Shown piece after piece: positions 36,561 through 48,249 of a stretch of 64,000 nucleotides of DNA. The notes under the pieces were generated by a model. That model made no database searches. It saw only the letters and a program-made list of their open reading frames with translations, and was not told the origin of the DNA. This DNA comes from Chionoecetes opilio (lineage: Eukaryota; Arthropoda; Malacostraca; Decapoda; Majidae). Both the position numbers and the translations under genes were made by a program. The DNA is taken from NCBI GenBank assembly GCA_016584305.1, contig JACEEZ010023664.1, positions 945,583-1,009,582 of the forward strand, written 5' to 3'. Each line of letters opens with the position of its first letter. The first letter of the stretch is position 1.

Positions 36561-36699
36561 ACTAAAGAAAACAAACTAATGTAAATCAATACTATTTCCT
36601 TTCCCCCTAGCTACCATCCTTTACAATCATTTGATCAAAAAAAACCCAATCTAAAATTTAAATTTCTGGAATGTATTTTTGAGAAATTTATTGAATTTT

Positions 36700-39240
36700 T
36701 TCGTTTAATTTTCTTTTATATGGGCCCAAGCATCTAGTGAGTTGTGTGTTAAGTGAATTCTCCTCTCCTCATGTGCCCCGCCCGTCCCATCTCCCATAGG
36801 CTTTGCCAAAGTGGCAGGAATTCCTCAGGGTCCCGTTAGGTCTGAACGCCCTTGTTGGGGGGTGATTGGCGCCTTCCTCTGCTTGGTTCGACTCACACTA
36901 CGACAGGTACTATCCCCGACCCGCCGTCTTCCTCCTGCTGCATCACCCCTTTTTTTTCCCGATTTGCAAGTTTGTTTGTTTGTCATCTTCCGCCCCTAAC
37001 AAGCTGCTTAAACCTTCCTATTTTTGTCCAACCGACCTGTTTTTCCCTTCCGCAGTTTGGGTTCTACCCGGGGGCCCCACGTTGCACATCTCTCCTTAAA
37101 TTTCCTCGCTATGGCCTTTTGCCCCCCCGCCTGTGGAGCTGGGGGAAATTTCGTGCGGGACTTTTTTTCGTTTTCGCTTTTTTTTTTTTCCAAGAAAACG
37201 GTCCCTTCGGCCCCAAAATTTTGCAGGGCCCTGTTACTTCGTGCCCTTTTCGCTTCGTTTCCTTCCGGTCCTTTTCCCCCGCCTTTTGGAGCCGAGGTCC
37301 TTTTCGGTCCGGAGTCGGCAGAGCGTACCAGTTTTGGCCGCCCGCCTCCACCCAGGAGGGGTCAGCCCGAAAACGCCCCGGGCAACCCCCGTCCCCCAAA
37401 AAAACCCCCCCCACCCCCCAAAAACCCCCCCCCCCCCAAAAACCCCAAAAACCATTTTTTTGGGTTATTGGAAAAAACCCAGGGGTGGGGAAGGGTCCCC
37501 CCATTTTGGGCCCCCCCGGCCCCCCCCCCCGGGGGTTTCCTTTGGCCGGAATCCTTCCGGCCCTGTTTCAACGCCCCTTTTTGGGCTGCTTCCCCCCTTT
37601 TTTACCTTATGGGAAGTATGAACCTTTCAAAGGGCCCCCCACCGGCCCCTTTCCCCCGTGAATGGCCTTTTCCCTTGACTTTGCGAGCTCCATTTTTTTT
37701 CCCCCCCCCAAAAACCCCGGTCTCCTTAAAATTTCGTGCACTGTGCCAAAGCCCCCCCCTTGGATGTGGGGGTTTTTGGGCGTTTTCCCCCCTCTTCGCT
37801 TTTTTTTTCCCCCTAAAACCCTACTTCCCCAAATCGCCGTCTTCCTGTTCTCCCGTGCCCTCGCAAAATTCGAACTTTCGGTCCGCCGGACCTCTTTTGG
37901 AAATCCTCGGTACCGGGCGGGCCCCTTCCAGAGACGGTGGCCCTCCCCCCCACACAGAAGGGGCTACACCGCCCCAGGGGCCCCCCCCCCTCCACCCACC
38001 CCCCCCCTTTCACGCCGCCAGCCCCCCCACCTCCCACACCAACCCACCACCCCCGCTGCCCCCACCCATTACCACCCACCCCCAACACGGGGGAACTCCT
38101 GCGCACGGAGGAACACCAACTTTCGAACTTAACACAAACCACCCCCCCACCCACACCGTACACTACAACACAACAACACATTAAACCCCGCCACGGAAAA
38201 GAAACCCAAAACACCAACCAAAACAAATTTTTTTACTTAAGAACAAACTTAAATCAAATCCAAAACTACCCAGTCCCCTCAACTCCAAAAATAACCACAC
38301 CCGGAAAAGGATTTCAAATTCCAAATTCAAGTAAAAGATGTATTTTTTGTATTTATTTAAATTTTTTTAATTTTTGTTATAGGACCGTCAACGCTACGTG
38401 CAGTGTGGTGGGGGCCCCAGGTGCGCCCCCCCGGCCCCATCCCAAGGAAAGGGGTTGCAGTGGCCCCAGGAACTTTTTAAAGGCCCCTTTCCCTTTGGTT
38501 TTGGGAAAACGCCCTCTTGTTGGGCGTGCATTCGCCTCCCCCTCTCGCTTACCCCCCTTGGACACTGGGGACATTTCACCCACAAAAGCCAAGCTTGCAG
38601 CCCGCCCCCTGCCCAGCCGGGCCCTTGCCTCTCTCGCGGGCCCCAGCACCGGGCGTTCTTTTCCTTCGAAACTTTGCAGAAACCCTTCAAATTCCTTCCC
38701 TTTGCCTCTCTTCCTCCCGCCACCTCAAAAAGCGCTCCTTCAAATTATTCATTTTTTTCGTGCCACCCCCAACCTCGCCTCTTTTCCCCCGGTATGTACA
38801 CGGGATCCTTTTTTAAAAGGGGGCTTCCACGCCCTCTCCACCCCCCTCTCCTCCCCTCCACCTCCCTTTCCCCTCCGCCCTTTACGGGCCCCCTTTTCCC
38901 CTGCGCCCCCTTTCCCGCTTTGCCGAGATCGGGCCGGAAAAAACCCTTTCCGCGGGAAACCCGGACCCTTCTTTCGAAACCTTTCGTCTTCACGAGTTTT
39001 TTCTTTTCCCTTTCCGAGCAGGTGCCCCTTTCCTTCGTCCCCGGGCACGGGGGGGTCTTGGAGGCCCCGTCCCCTGTCCCCTCAGCTGGCCCCCCTTCCC
39101 CTTCCTTCCCGAGAAGGAGAAGCGACAACCCCGGAGGAGAAGAAAGGGACCAGCGGGGAGCCAGGCGACTTTGCCCCCCAAGACCCACCGTGCTGGGGGG
39201 AGGGGGGTGTGTGTGTTTTTTGTGTGAGAGAGAGGAGAGA
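36700..39240. other. GC-rich, low-accuracy stretch; possible exons not resolved
   Basis: Long C and G runs. Acceptor-like signals precede sequence of coding-like composition near 36,797 (CCCATAG), 37,054 (CTTCCGCAG) and 38,383 (TTGTTATAG), which would fit plus-strand exons, but no protein family is recognisable and indels break all frames. 39,225-39,350 is a (GA)n tract. Confidence 0.3.
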
Positions 39241-39714
39241 GAGAAGAGGAGGAGAAAAGGAGAGGGGGAGAGAGGAGGGGAAAGATAGAGAGGAAAAGAG
39301 AGAGAGAGAAGGAGAGGGAATGAGAGAGAGAGAAAAGGAGAAAAAAAAAAAAGGGCAGATAAATAGACATTTTAAATTTAAAACATGATAGTTTAAAGGA
39401 GAATACTTTGGGGTTAAATAAAATTAAACAAATAGATAGATAGCTATATAGAAAAGATAGCCCCAGGAAAAAAAAGAGAAGGGTGCCCCAAAAGAAATTT
39501 TTTCTTTAAAAATAAAATCCCCAACTCAAATTTTTTATTCAATATCATTTGGGGAATTTGTGAAAAAAATAAAAGAATAAGGGGAATGAAAAATAAGACT
39601 AAATCCCATTTTTCCCGGTTCAAAATAGATTTTTTTTTCACTGCAAATTTCGTCACAAACTGCAAATTTATCCCGTCAAATTCCCCTTTTACTGGTTTCT
39701 TTCCCACAGACTAT

Positions 39715-41300
39715 TACTATTACAAATTACTTTTAAAACTACTTACAATACTCCCACACAACCTTTACTACTATACTACACAAAAAACCTTTAAAATACT
39801 ACTATACTACAAACCTTTTATATTACTATTTACTACCCTACTATTTAAACTACACTATTTTTCTTACTACAACTACATTTTTAACCTTTAAACTACTTTT
39901 ACCTACCTTAATATTTACTACTACTAACCTTTATATACAAATACACTATTTTTTACTACTGCTAAAGACTCTTTACTACTACAATACTACTATTTAACTA
40001 CTCCCTTTTTTACTACTAAAATATACTCCCTTTTTATACTACAAACAAACAAACTACTCCCTTTTTAAACAAACAAATACACAACCTTATATACTACTAC
40101 ACTACTTTTACACTACTCCCAAACTACTATTTTACAAACTACTCCCTTTTATATACTAATTACTATATCCCTTTTACTACTACTACTACTAAAATCCCTT
40201 TTACTACTAAAATTACACTCCCCTTTACTACACAAATCTACTACCTTATTATTTTAATACTTAAACTACTATACTCCCCTTTTCCCTTACTACTATTACT
40301 ACTACCTTTACAAATACTACTAAACCTTTACACTATAATACTACACTCCCTTTTTACTACTACACTACTACACAAATATACTACTCCCTTTAATACTACT
40401 ACAAATTCCCTTTTACTATACTATACTTATTTACTTTTAATTACTTACTCCTACTACCCCCCTTTAAACAAATCCCTACTAAAACAACCTTTACTATACA
40501 AATACTACTATTTTTAACACTACTTATACTACTAACTACATTTATTTTAACTACAAAACTACTTATTACTTTACTATTTACTACTAAAAACCTTAAAAAC
40601 TATAACAATTTAAACTACCCTTTACAAAAATTACTACTACAAAACTAACAAACCTTTTTAACTAAACTAACCCTACAAATCCCTTTAAATACTATATTTC
40701 TACTATTTTTACTATTATTTATACTACTACCTTTACTATCCCTTACACTACCTTTCCCTTATACACTATTTACTATAATACTAAAAAATACCCCTTTACT
40801 TACACTACAACTACTACCTTTACTACTACTACTAAAAACTATTTTAAATCACTATACAAATTAACTATTTACTCCCTACTATATTTACTACTACTATTCC
40901 CTTTTAACTAATACAAATATACCCCTTTTACTACTACCCCTCCCACTACCTTACTACACTACTATACCTTACTACACTACTATTTACTACCTTTCCCTAC
41001 TACTACTAAAACCCCCCTTTTACTACAACTATAAACCTTTACTACAAAATTACTAAAAATATTTTACATTTTACTGAATTAAAAAATCCTTTACTATTAA
41101 ACTAATTTCCCCTTTTCCCTACTATTTTAACCGACACTACCTTCCCTTACTACTATACTCCCTATTTACTACAAACCTTTACTACTACAAAACAAACTAC
41201 TACAACCTTTACTATATTTACTACTATTCCCGGGTTAAAACTACTACATGTTTAATTTAACCTTACATTTACTAACCTACACTACACTCCCAAATCTACT
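39715..41300. repeat. Degenerate (ACT)n tract
   Basis: About 1.6 kb of ACT/CTA trinucleotides broken by C, T and A runs such as CCCTTTTACTAC, consistent with an error-laden microsatellite. Confidence 0.88.
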
Positions 41301-42780
41301 AAAACTACTACTAACTAATAACTAGCCCTTACACAAAATTTTTACTCCCTTTGGCTACTGATACTGAACCCCAAAACTGAAACATTTTCAAATAAAAAAT
41401 CCCCCAACCCCGATCAACCTTACTTGGCTTAGGTTAATCCCAAACCAAAAACCAAAGCATCGTCGTATAAAAATTTAAGTCTAAAAAATAAAAAATTAAA
41501 AAATTCCCAATTGAAAATTTTTCCCCCACGTTTAGGAAAATCTGTTTTTAATTAAAAAAGGTAATCTATTAAGAGAATTGCGGGGAAACGGCCCTAAAAA
41601 AAAAGGTAAACCAAAATTAAGCCCACCCCTTTTTAAATCGAAATTTTTACTTCATGTTCCCTTTCTTAAAAACAAAAAACATTATACCTGTAGTTTAATC
41701 TTTTAATCTAGTTAGAACTGGACATAACTGAATCCCAAAACTAAAAACATGTTATTTTAATACAAAAATCTAATTTCTTTTTCTTTTCTTTACAAAAAAA
41801 TACGTTATACATGTAGTTTAATCATTAATAATCTTTGTCATCTGGTTTAAAAAAGAAAAATTACCTGATATTTTTTACATATTAATTTTCTGGAAAACGT
41901 TTTCCCAATGCAGATTTTGAAAATAAAAAAAAAAGTTGAAAAAATCGACTAAGATGAGATGAGAAAAGGGAAAGTTAAAATTTTCCTTTTGGCCCTTCTT
42001 TAAACCCAACCTTTGCCCACCTCTAACCTTTCCTGTTGAAAACTTTCCTTTCCTTTTCCCCTTCCCCCCAACCCTTTTTCATTTATTTTTCTATCCCCCT
42101 CCACTTTTTTAATACTTTGCCATCAGTGCCATTTTGACCTCTGATGTCTGGCACCATTTTCCCCCTTTTTTTTGGCTTTTAAAACCCAATCAAAATCAAC
42201 CTTTGTCACCCCTTTACCCCCAACCGCCTGTAACTATTTTCTTTACTTTTTCTTTTTTTTAAATTTTTCTTTCTTTTGTTTTAAAACCCATCTTTTCCTT
42301 TTATCTTCAAAAAAACCCTTTTCCTCTCGTTCCACCCTTTTCTCCTTTGTTTAACCTTTAAAGACAGGAAAACCACCCCAATTTTTTGGGTTTTCCATCA
42401 CTTGTCCTTTTAAGTAGTCCCCTTTCGTTCCAAATTTGAAAAATTCCCTTCCCCTTTGAAATTTTTGAATTATTCCCCTCTTCTTTTCTTCTTCTTTTTT
42501 TTTCTTTTCTACTTCTTACTCTCACCCAAACCGGGTTTATTTCCCCTCCTTTTCCTTTATTTTCCTTTTTTTTTCTTTTTTTTATTAAAATGAAAAGAAC
42601 TGTGATTTTTTTTACAGCCAAAATTTCCCGGGTAAAGGTGCCGAAAAATATACTTTAGGGGGCCGCAAAATTACATTTATAATGGGGTCATAATTTCCCA
42701 ACTAATTATGTCCAAAAGGGGCCAAAACCCAGGCTTCCACTGCACACTTGAAAAATGGGGAGTGAAAGCGGCCTGGTTTT
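41301..42780. other. No gene recognised
   Basis: AT-rich, homopolymer-rich sequence with no convincing frames. Confidence 0.4.
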
Positions 42781-42965
42781 AAATTAGGGGAAAGGGGTCG
42801 GGGCCCCCAAAAAAGGGCCTTTTAAGGATTTCCCCCTCCACCCTTTAAAAACAAGGCAAAAAAGGGTTTTTTTGGGACGTTGGGTTTTTCAAACTTAGGG
42901 AATAATGATGTTTTCCCAGTCGGGATTCTAATTAAAAAAAGGCCCTTTTAACCCTTTTAACCCTT
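42780..42965. repeat. Third copy of the 32.1-kb repeat family
   Basis: AATAATGATGTTTTCCCAGT, then ATTCTAATTAAAA, GGCCC and TTTAACCC follow the same order as 32,140-32,340; the upstream GGGCCCCCAAAAAAGGGCCTT also matches. Confidence 0.6.
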
Positions 42966-43499
42966 TGCAACCCAAAAAAAAATTGATAAAAAAATTTGTC
43001 ATAAAAAAAAATCAAACTCAGGGGGACGAAGAGAAATACATTCGGGGTTACTGTAAAGATGTTGTGGGGGACCACCAACACAAAACAGTTCCCTTTTATG
43101 GCTATGAAAAACCATAGTGAATGCATCCCAAAAAGGCCCCTCATCGTCACTCGACCAGCCAAGGGATCGGCTCGGGGCCCAAAGGGGAATCGTTCAGCCT
43201 TGCTATATATTGCCAGGTTCCCGCAGGGACCAGAACATGTTCTTGTCCCCCTGGGATTTTTTCAAAATTTTAAAACCCCTTTTCAGCAAAATGGGTAGAT
43301 CGTAAAAAAGTCAGGGGTGGCGCCCAAAAGAATGGGAGAACCATATTTTGAGTCAGTGGAATTTCTTTTTCCCCGCTAACTTTGGAATTTTAATCCACCC
43401 CAAGGGCCCGGAAAAAAGTGAGGTTTTCCAAAGGGGGGCTTGCAAGGGCCATTTCCCAAATCAAGTCTTTTAGTACCCAAAAACCCCTAGCAGACTTAT

Positions 43500-44690
43500 C
43501 CCTTTTTGTTTATTCCCAAATTTAAAACTGGTTCTGGTTTAGTATGGGGTTTGTTTTTAGCGTTTGGGTTTCCTCCTATAAAAGTCGTGGGAAACTGGGT
43601 TTTTTTTTTTATTTGGGGAAAGCAAGGTGTTTTTTCTGGCCTAGGAGGGGCCTTTGATACAACAACCAAACCATTTAATGTGTAGTGTTCTTTTTCCCTT
43701 AAATTTTCTGTTAATTTTTATCGAAAAAGTTTAATTTTCGGCATTTAAAAGTGGTCTTAATAAAAATTTTCAGGATCATAGACAGAAATGTCACCGTTGG
43801 GGGATTTTGAAAAGGCAGACTTTGGGTTTACAGGGTCCAAACAATGGGAGTGAGGAATTTTTCCCACTTCATCAAAAGGTATGCGTTTTCCAAAAGAGGG
43901 GCAGGTCATCCCAGTTCCCCGGGGCTACCCTGGTCGGGGGCAGCTTGGGCAAACCCCAAAATAAATGGGGTTTTTTGGGGTTTTGGATTTTTCAAAATAG
44001 GAAAAATTGTTGTGACATAAATTTCAGGAACCTTTATTTCAATGTTTCCCTGTAGTCTCAGGGTTTATAGCTTGTTTGCGCTTTTCAAAGTCTTTTTTGA
44101 AGTAAAACCCCTGCCCCGAAATCCAAAAAAGGATTTGGAAAAAAAAGTCCTTGCAATTTTTTTTTTCTCCATATTCCCCCCTAGAATCCCTAAACGATCA
44201 GTTGAAATGTAATGTTTTTCCCAACATTTTTTCCCGATTTATAACCCCGCTGCCTTATGCAAGGAAAAACAGCGTCCTCTTTTGGGAAATTTACATAATT
44301 CCAAAAGGATTCAAAATTCAAAAGCACCAATTTTAATTTTCATTTCTCTTTTAGCCTCACAAAAAAGGGGTTTTCAGGCCCTCGGCAACTGTATATCCCC
44401 TGAGCAACAAGATCAGACTTTCCCCGGTGGGGCGAATTTTGGAATTGAAATCCTGTCCCCCGAAAGGCCCTTTTTGTTTAATTTTTCCTTCAATCTTTCC
44501 CTGTATACAAGGAACGTTGGGTTTTGAGGGGATCCTCGCTGATATAGCACCAATCGTTCATTCAGGACAAAACAAGGTTGTATTTGGTGGTTTTGGACAG
44601 GACAGTCTCTTTAATTCCCTTACACAAACTTTTGGGAAAGGCCCCCGCATTGTCAGATTTTTTCAACCTTAGGCCCCAAACCTAGCAGCT
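43500..44690 (+). pseudogene. Reverse-transcriptase remnant (non-LTR type)
   Basis: Three palm motifs appear in order on the plus strand across frame breaks: VFSGLGGAFDT near 43,630-43,670 (motif A), GIEILSPERPFLFNF near 44,435-44,480 (a decayed QGGxLSPxLFN, motif B), and LADIAPIVHSG near 44,535-44,565 (a decayed YADDIALIV, motif C). The motif C aspartate pair is reduced to one Asp, either by mutation or a read deletion. The LINE clade is not assignable. Confidence 0.5.
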
Positions 44691-45832
44691 TTTAATATTG
44701 GTAAGGAAAAATTTTTTTAAAAAGCGAAATAGAAGAGCGATGATATTTTCCCTCCCTTGGGAAAAAAAATTTAGTGTTTTAAAAGCATTCAAATTTTAAT
44801 CCCCATAGTCGTTTTTCTGAATGGCTGCCCTCAAGCACTCTTTGCCCTGGGTGGGGGCCCCCTCCCCGTTTAGAAAGTTCGACAGTTTCTCCCTTTCCCG
44901 CATGTGATTTCCCACATATGAAACAGGGGCCCGGGTCGAATGGGCAAAAATTTCGGGGCGTGTCCCTATCGCCGGAGACGAGACAAAAACCAAAGTAGGC
45001 CCCAAAATACCTGTTGGGGCCATCGTCAGCGTCCGCAAAAAGTACCAGGTTTCTTTTTGGGTTTTCTGGATATTCCCTTTGTTATAATTTGCTCTGCACT
45101 TTTGGGGGGAAATTTTATAACAGTATCTCCTTTTAAAGGGTTCGTTTTTTACTGGAAACAGGCCCATCCTTTGGGCACCCTTCCCTTTTCGAAGTGGCAG
45201 GGTTTCAGAATGGATTTCAATCCTTCGACTCCAGGATTCTGGACAACTGGATTATCAGGGTTTTGGTTTTGGGGGTAATGAAAATCTCGCAAAAACCCCC
45301 ACCCTTCGCAAAGACTCGTTTTTTCTCCTCTTCTGAAGGGGGGGTTCTTCTGGTGGTTCCATACTTTCTTCCCAAACCCGCAAGGAAAAAAAAAATTTTC
45401 ACAATTAGAAGGTGGGGGGGAAAAGTAAAAAAATGAGTGGGAAAGGTTTTTCGCAAGGGTTTTTTGTTAACTTTAAGCCAAAGTACGAGTAAAAAATGGC
45501 CCAAAAAAAATTGGGTTTTTTTTAAAACCCCAATTTGGGGGTTTTTGGGGTCCAAAAAAAATTTTAAAATGAGTTCAACCCATATATTAGAGAATTTTGG
45601 CCCGAAAGGAATTAATGTTTATTTTTACCAAGGGGTTTTTAAATTTTTTATAAGGGCCAAATGCAATTTTTAAAGATATTCAAAAATTTCAATTTGTATG
45701 GGTGAAAGGGTTTAAAAAGGGTTTAAAAAAGGCAATGTTTTGAATTTGAATTTGGGGCTGGAAAAAAATCGTTTTTCCCAAAGTAGACATCCAAAAGAAA
45801 CCAACGATACCTAATTTGCCTTGTTCTAAAGC

Positions 45833-48200
45833 GTGGAGGGTCAAGCTAAATTTTTGGCTCTTGGCCGCTCCACTATTTCTAAAGCTGAACTTTGTGCTCA
45901 AACCTTTGCTAAAAATTCCACTCTGGTTGATGAATTCCTCCTTCTCCTCCATCCTCTGACTATTTTATTAAGATCCTTCGTAATGATGTTTATTTGCCCT
46001 TGCTGGCCTAGATCCTCGGAAGGCTTACGGTTCCTGACGGAATCCCTCCTATTGTTCTCAAAAACTGGGTTTCTGTGCTTGCACCCTGTCTGGTCAAACT
46101 TTTCCGTCTTTGTCAATCAACTTTCACCTTTCCTTGCTGGAAATTGCTTACATTCAACCTGTCCCTAAGAAGGGTGACCGTTCTAAGCCTTCAAACTACC
46201 ATCCTATAGCTTTGACTTCCTGCCTTTCTAACGTCTTTGAATCTATACTTAATAAAAAGATTCTTAAGTATCTATCTGCTCACAATCTTCTATCTGATCG
46301 TCAGTACGGTTTCCGTAAAGGGTGATCTGATGGAGATCTTCTAGCTTTCCTAACTGAATCTTGGTCATCCTTCTTTAGGGGTTTGGTGAAACTTTTGCCG
46401 ATGCCCTTGACATCAACAGCAAAATTTTGATAGAGTCTGGCACAAAATCCTTAATGTTTGTGGAAATTATCCACCAGCACCCTCTCAATATTTGGCAGAG
46501 TGGTGGTTTGTTCCCCCCCCCCTTGTGAGGGAGGTATGGTCCGCTCATCAAAGGGGGTGCGTAGGAATGTATAATATATAATTATAATGGTAGTGGGTAT
46601 TAAATTTAAAGGTAATTTAAGTAAATGATAAGTACTGGGATAAATAAATGAACGTTCCCAGTAATATTAAGCATTTGCACCTTAAATAATTAGCACCTTG
46701 GTTGGGGCAGCCGGTGATTGGCCGCCGCCCCTTAGATCCAGGCCACTGGAATTGTATACGTGGCTGGGTAGGTTTGCGATCGCCCGCACCCGCCCACGGA
46801 AATTTTGTACACTCCAGACCTCCGTGAGGATAATATCTCTTATTAAATATATACGTTGATTTGTATATATGAGAGAATTGTATATAGAATCTTTGCACAT
46901 AGTGTTAAAAAACAATAGGACGTGTCTTATCGACATAGAGAATATCAGTGCCGCGTCTATTAAGCCTGAATATTTCTTGACGCCTCAATGATTATAATCG
47001 CCGCGCTGTGATGGTTTGATGAACCACTTGACGCCCACCACAATAACGCCTCCGCCTCCGCCCTTCACCACTCCGGCCTGATCATAGGCCTGACCACTTC
47101 GAATAACAAGACATTGCAGTATTGATTAAGACCTACAACCAATTCAACCCTACTATCCACCGATAAGTATCCTAGTTAGTTGACTAGTTGGGGTATTGTG
47201 TCGGGATGAGATAGACAATGGGTTTTGTATAGGTAAGATTTCAATTAATATGTGTTGTAGCATAAATTTCTCAATGTTTAAACTACCATATTCGGTTTCT
47301 ATCCTTTTTTGCCCCTTCATCTTCAGTTTCCTTTCTAACCGTTCTATTGCAGCTACTGTAGACGGACATTATTCTTCTCCTAAGTCTATTAATAGTGGTG
47401 TTCTTCAGGGTTCTGTCCTATGAATCACTCTTTCTATTATTCATTAATGATCTTTTAAGTCTAAAATCAATGCCCTATCCACTCCTTCGTGATGATTCTA
47501 CCCTGCATTTTTCAACGTCGTTCATAGGCGTCGAACTCAACAGGAACTAAAGATTCACGGAGAGATGCCACGGAGATCCTAACTTCGACCTTTCTATAAT
47601 ATCTGATTGGGACAAAGCAAACCTAGCTTCTTTTGTTCAATGACTCAAAAAACCCAATTTCTTCATCTATCTACTCGACAAAACCTTTCCAGAAAACTAG
47701 CCTTTCTTCTTCAATGACACTCAAATTGTCTTCTTCTTCTACAATGAATATTCATGGACTATCCTTTAAAAAAAATTTGAACTGGAAATCTCACATCTCA
47801 TCTCTTGCTAAAACAACTTTTAAGAAGTTAAAGGTCCTCTGGCGTCTGCGTCCAATTTGTTGTCTCCCTCCCAGCTGCTTTGCTCTGTACAGGGGCCGTA
47901 TCCTCCCATGTATGGAGTATGTCTCACATGTTTGGGGGGGATCCACTCATACAGCTTTCCTCAACAGGGTGAATCAAAAAAAATTGTCACACAACCCCTT
48001 CTCTGACCAACTGTCTAAATTTTTAAGTCATCGCCGGGAATGTTCTTCTTGCTACCTTTTATTTTATTTGTGCTCATGCTTTTGAATTTGCTAACTGCAT
48101 GCCCCCCCCCTTCCCGGGGCCCGCTGCAAAATTTTTACTTTTTCTCATCCCATTGCCCATCTTCCAGTCCCAAAGTTAACAAGATTTCACTTTCCCACCT
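45833..48200 (+). mobile_element. Jockey-like LINE, reverse-transcriptase region, interrupted
   Basis: In order: STISKAELCAQTFAKNSTL (45,870), IAYIQPVPKKGDRSKPSNYH with NVFESILNKKILKYLS and LLSDRQYGFRKG (to 46,325), LLAFLTESWSS and a decayed ETFADALDI palm A (46,395), then after an insertion FLSNRSIAATVDGH, INSGVLQGSVL (47,395-47,420), DDSTLHFSTSF (motif C, Tyr-Ala lost, 47,490), NLNWKSHISSLAKTTFKKL and LYRGRILPCMEYVSHVWGGS (47,885-47,950). Stops and frameshifts make it non-functional. The endonuclease domain and 5' end are not visible. Confidence 0.82.
46460..47279. mobile_element. 820-bp insertion with 7-bp target duplication inside the LINE
   Basis: AATGTTT occurs at 46453-46459 and 47273-47279. 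Removing one copy plus the intervening 813 bp restores the LINE order from its HKSLMSKLPSYGF-like region to FLSNRSIAA without loss. An 8-bp match with one mismatch (TAATGTTT, CAATGTTT) fits hAT. The interior is non-coding and not recognised; weak inverted similarity between GTGGAAATTAT and the far end is seen. Confidence 0.7.
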
Positions 48201-48249
48201 TCACGGGAAAAATTTTTAAAACCACTTTGTTTCCAATTCTTCCCCCTTT

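Noticed and set aside
37024..38184. 386-residue Pro-rich frame and neighbouring long frames in the GC-rich stretch
   Set aside because: Driven by C homopolymers; no family match, and overlapping frames on both strands are equally long.
36790..38640. Plus-strand exons after acceptor-like CCCATAG, CTTCCGCAG and TTGTTATAG
   Set aside because: Coding frames cannot be followed through the indels and no protein is recognisable, so no gene call is made.
44796..45440. Overlapping frames on both strands (123, 112 and 112 residues)
   Set aside because: No recognisable motifs; probably downstream LINE debris in low-accuracy sequence.
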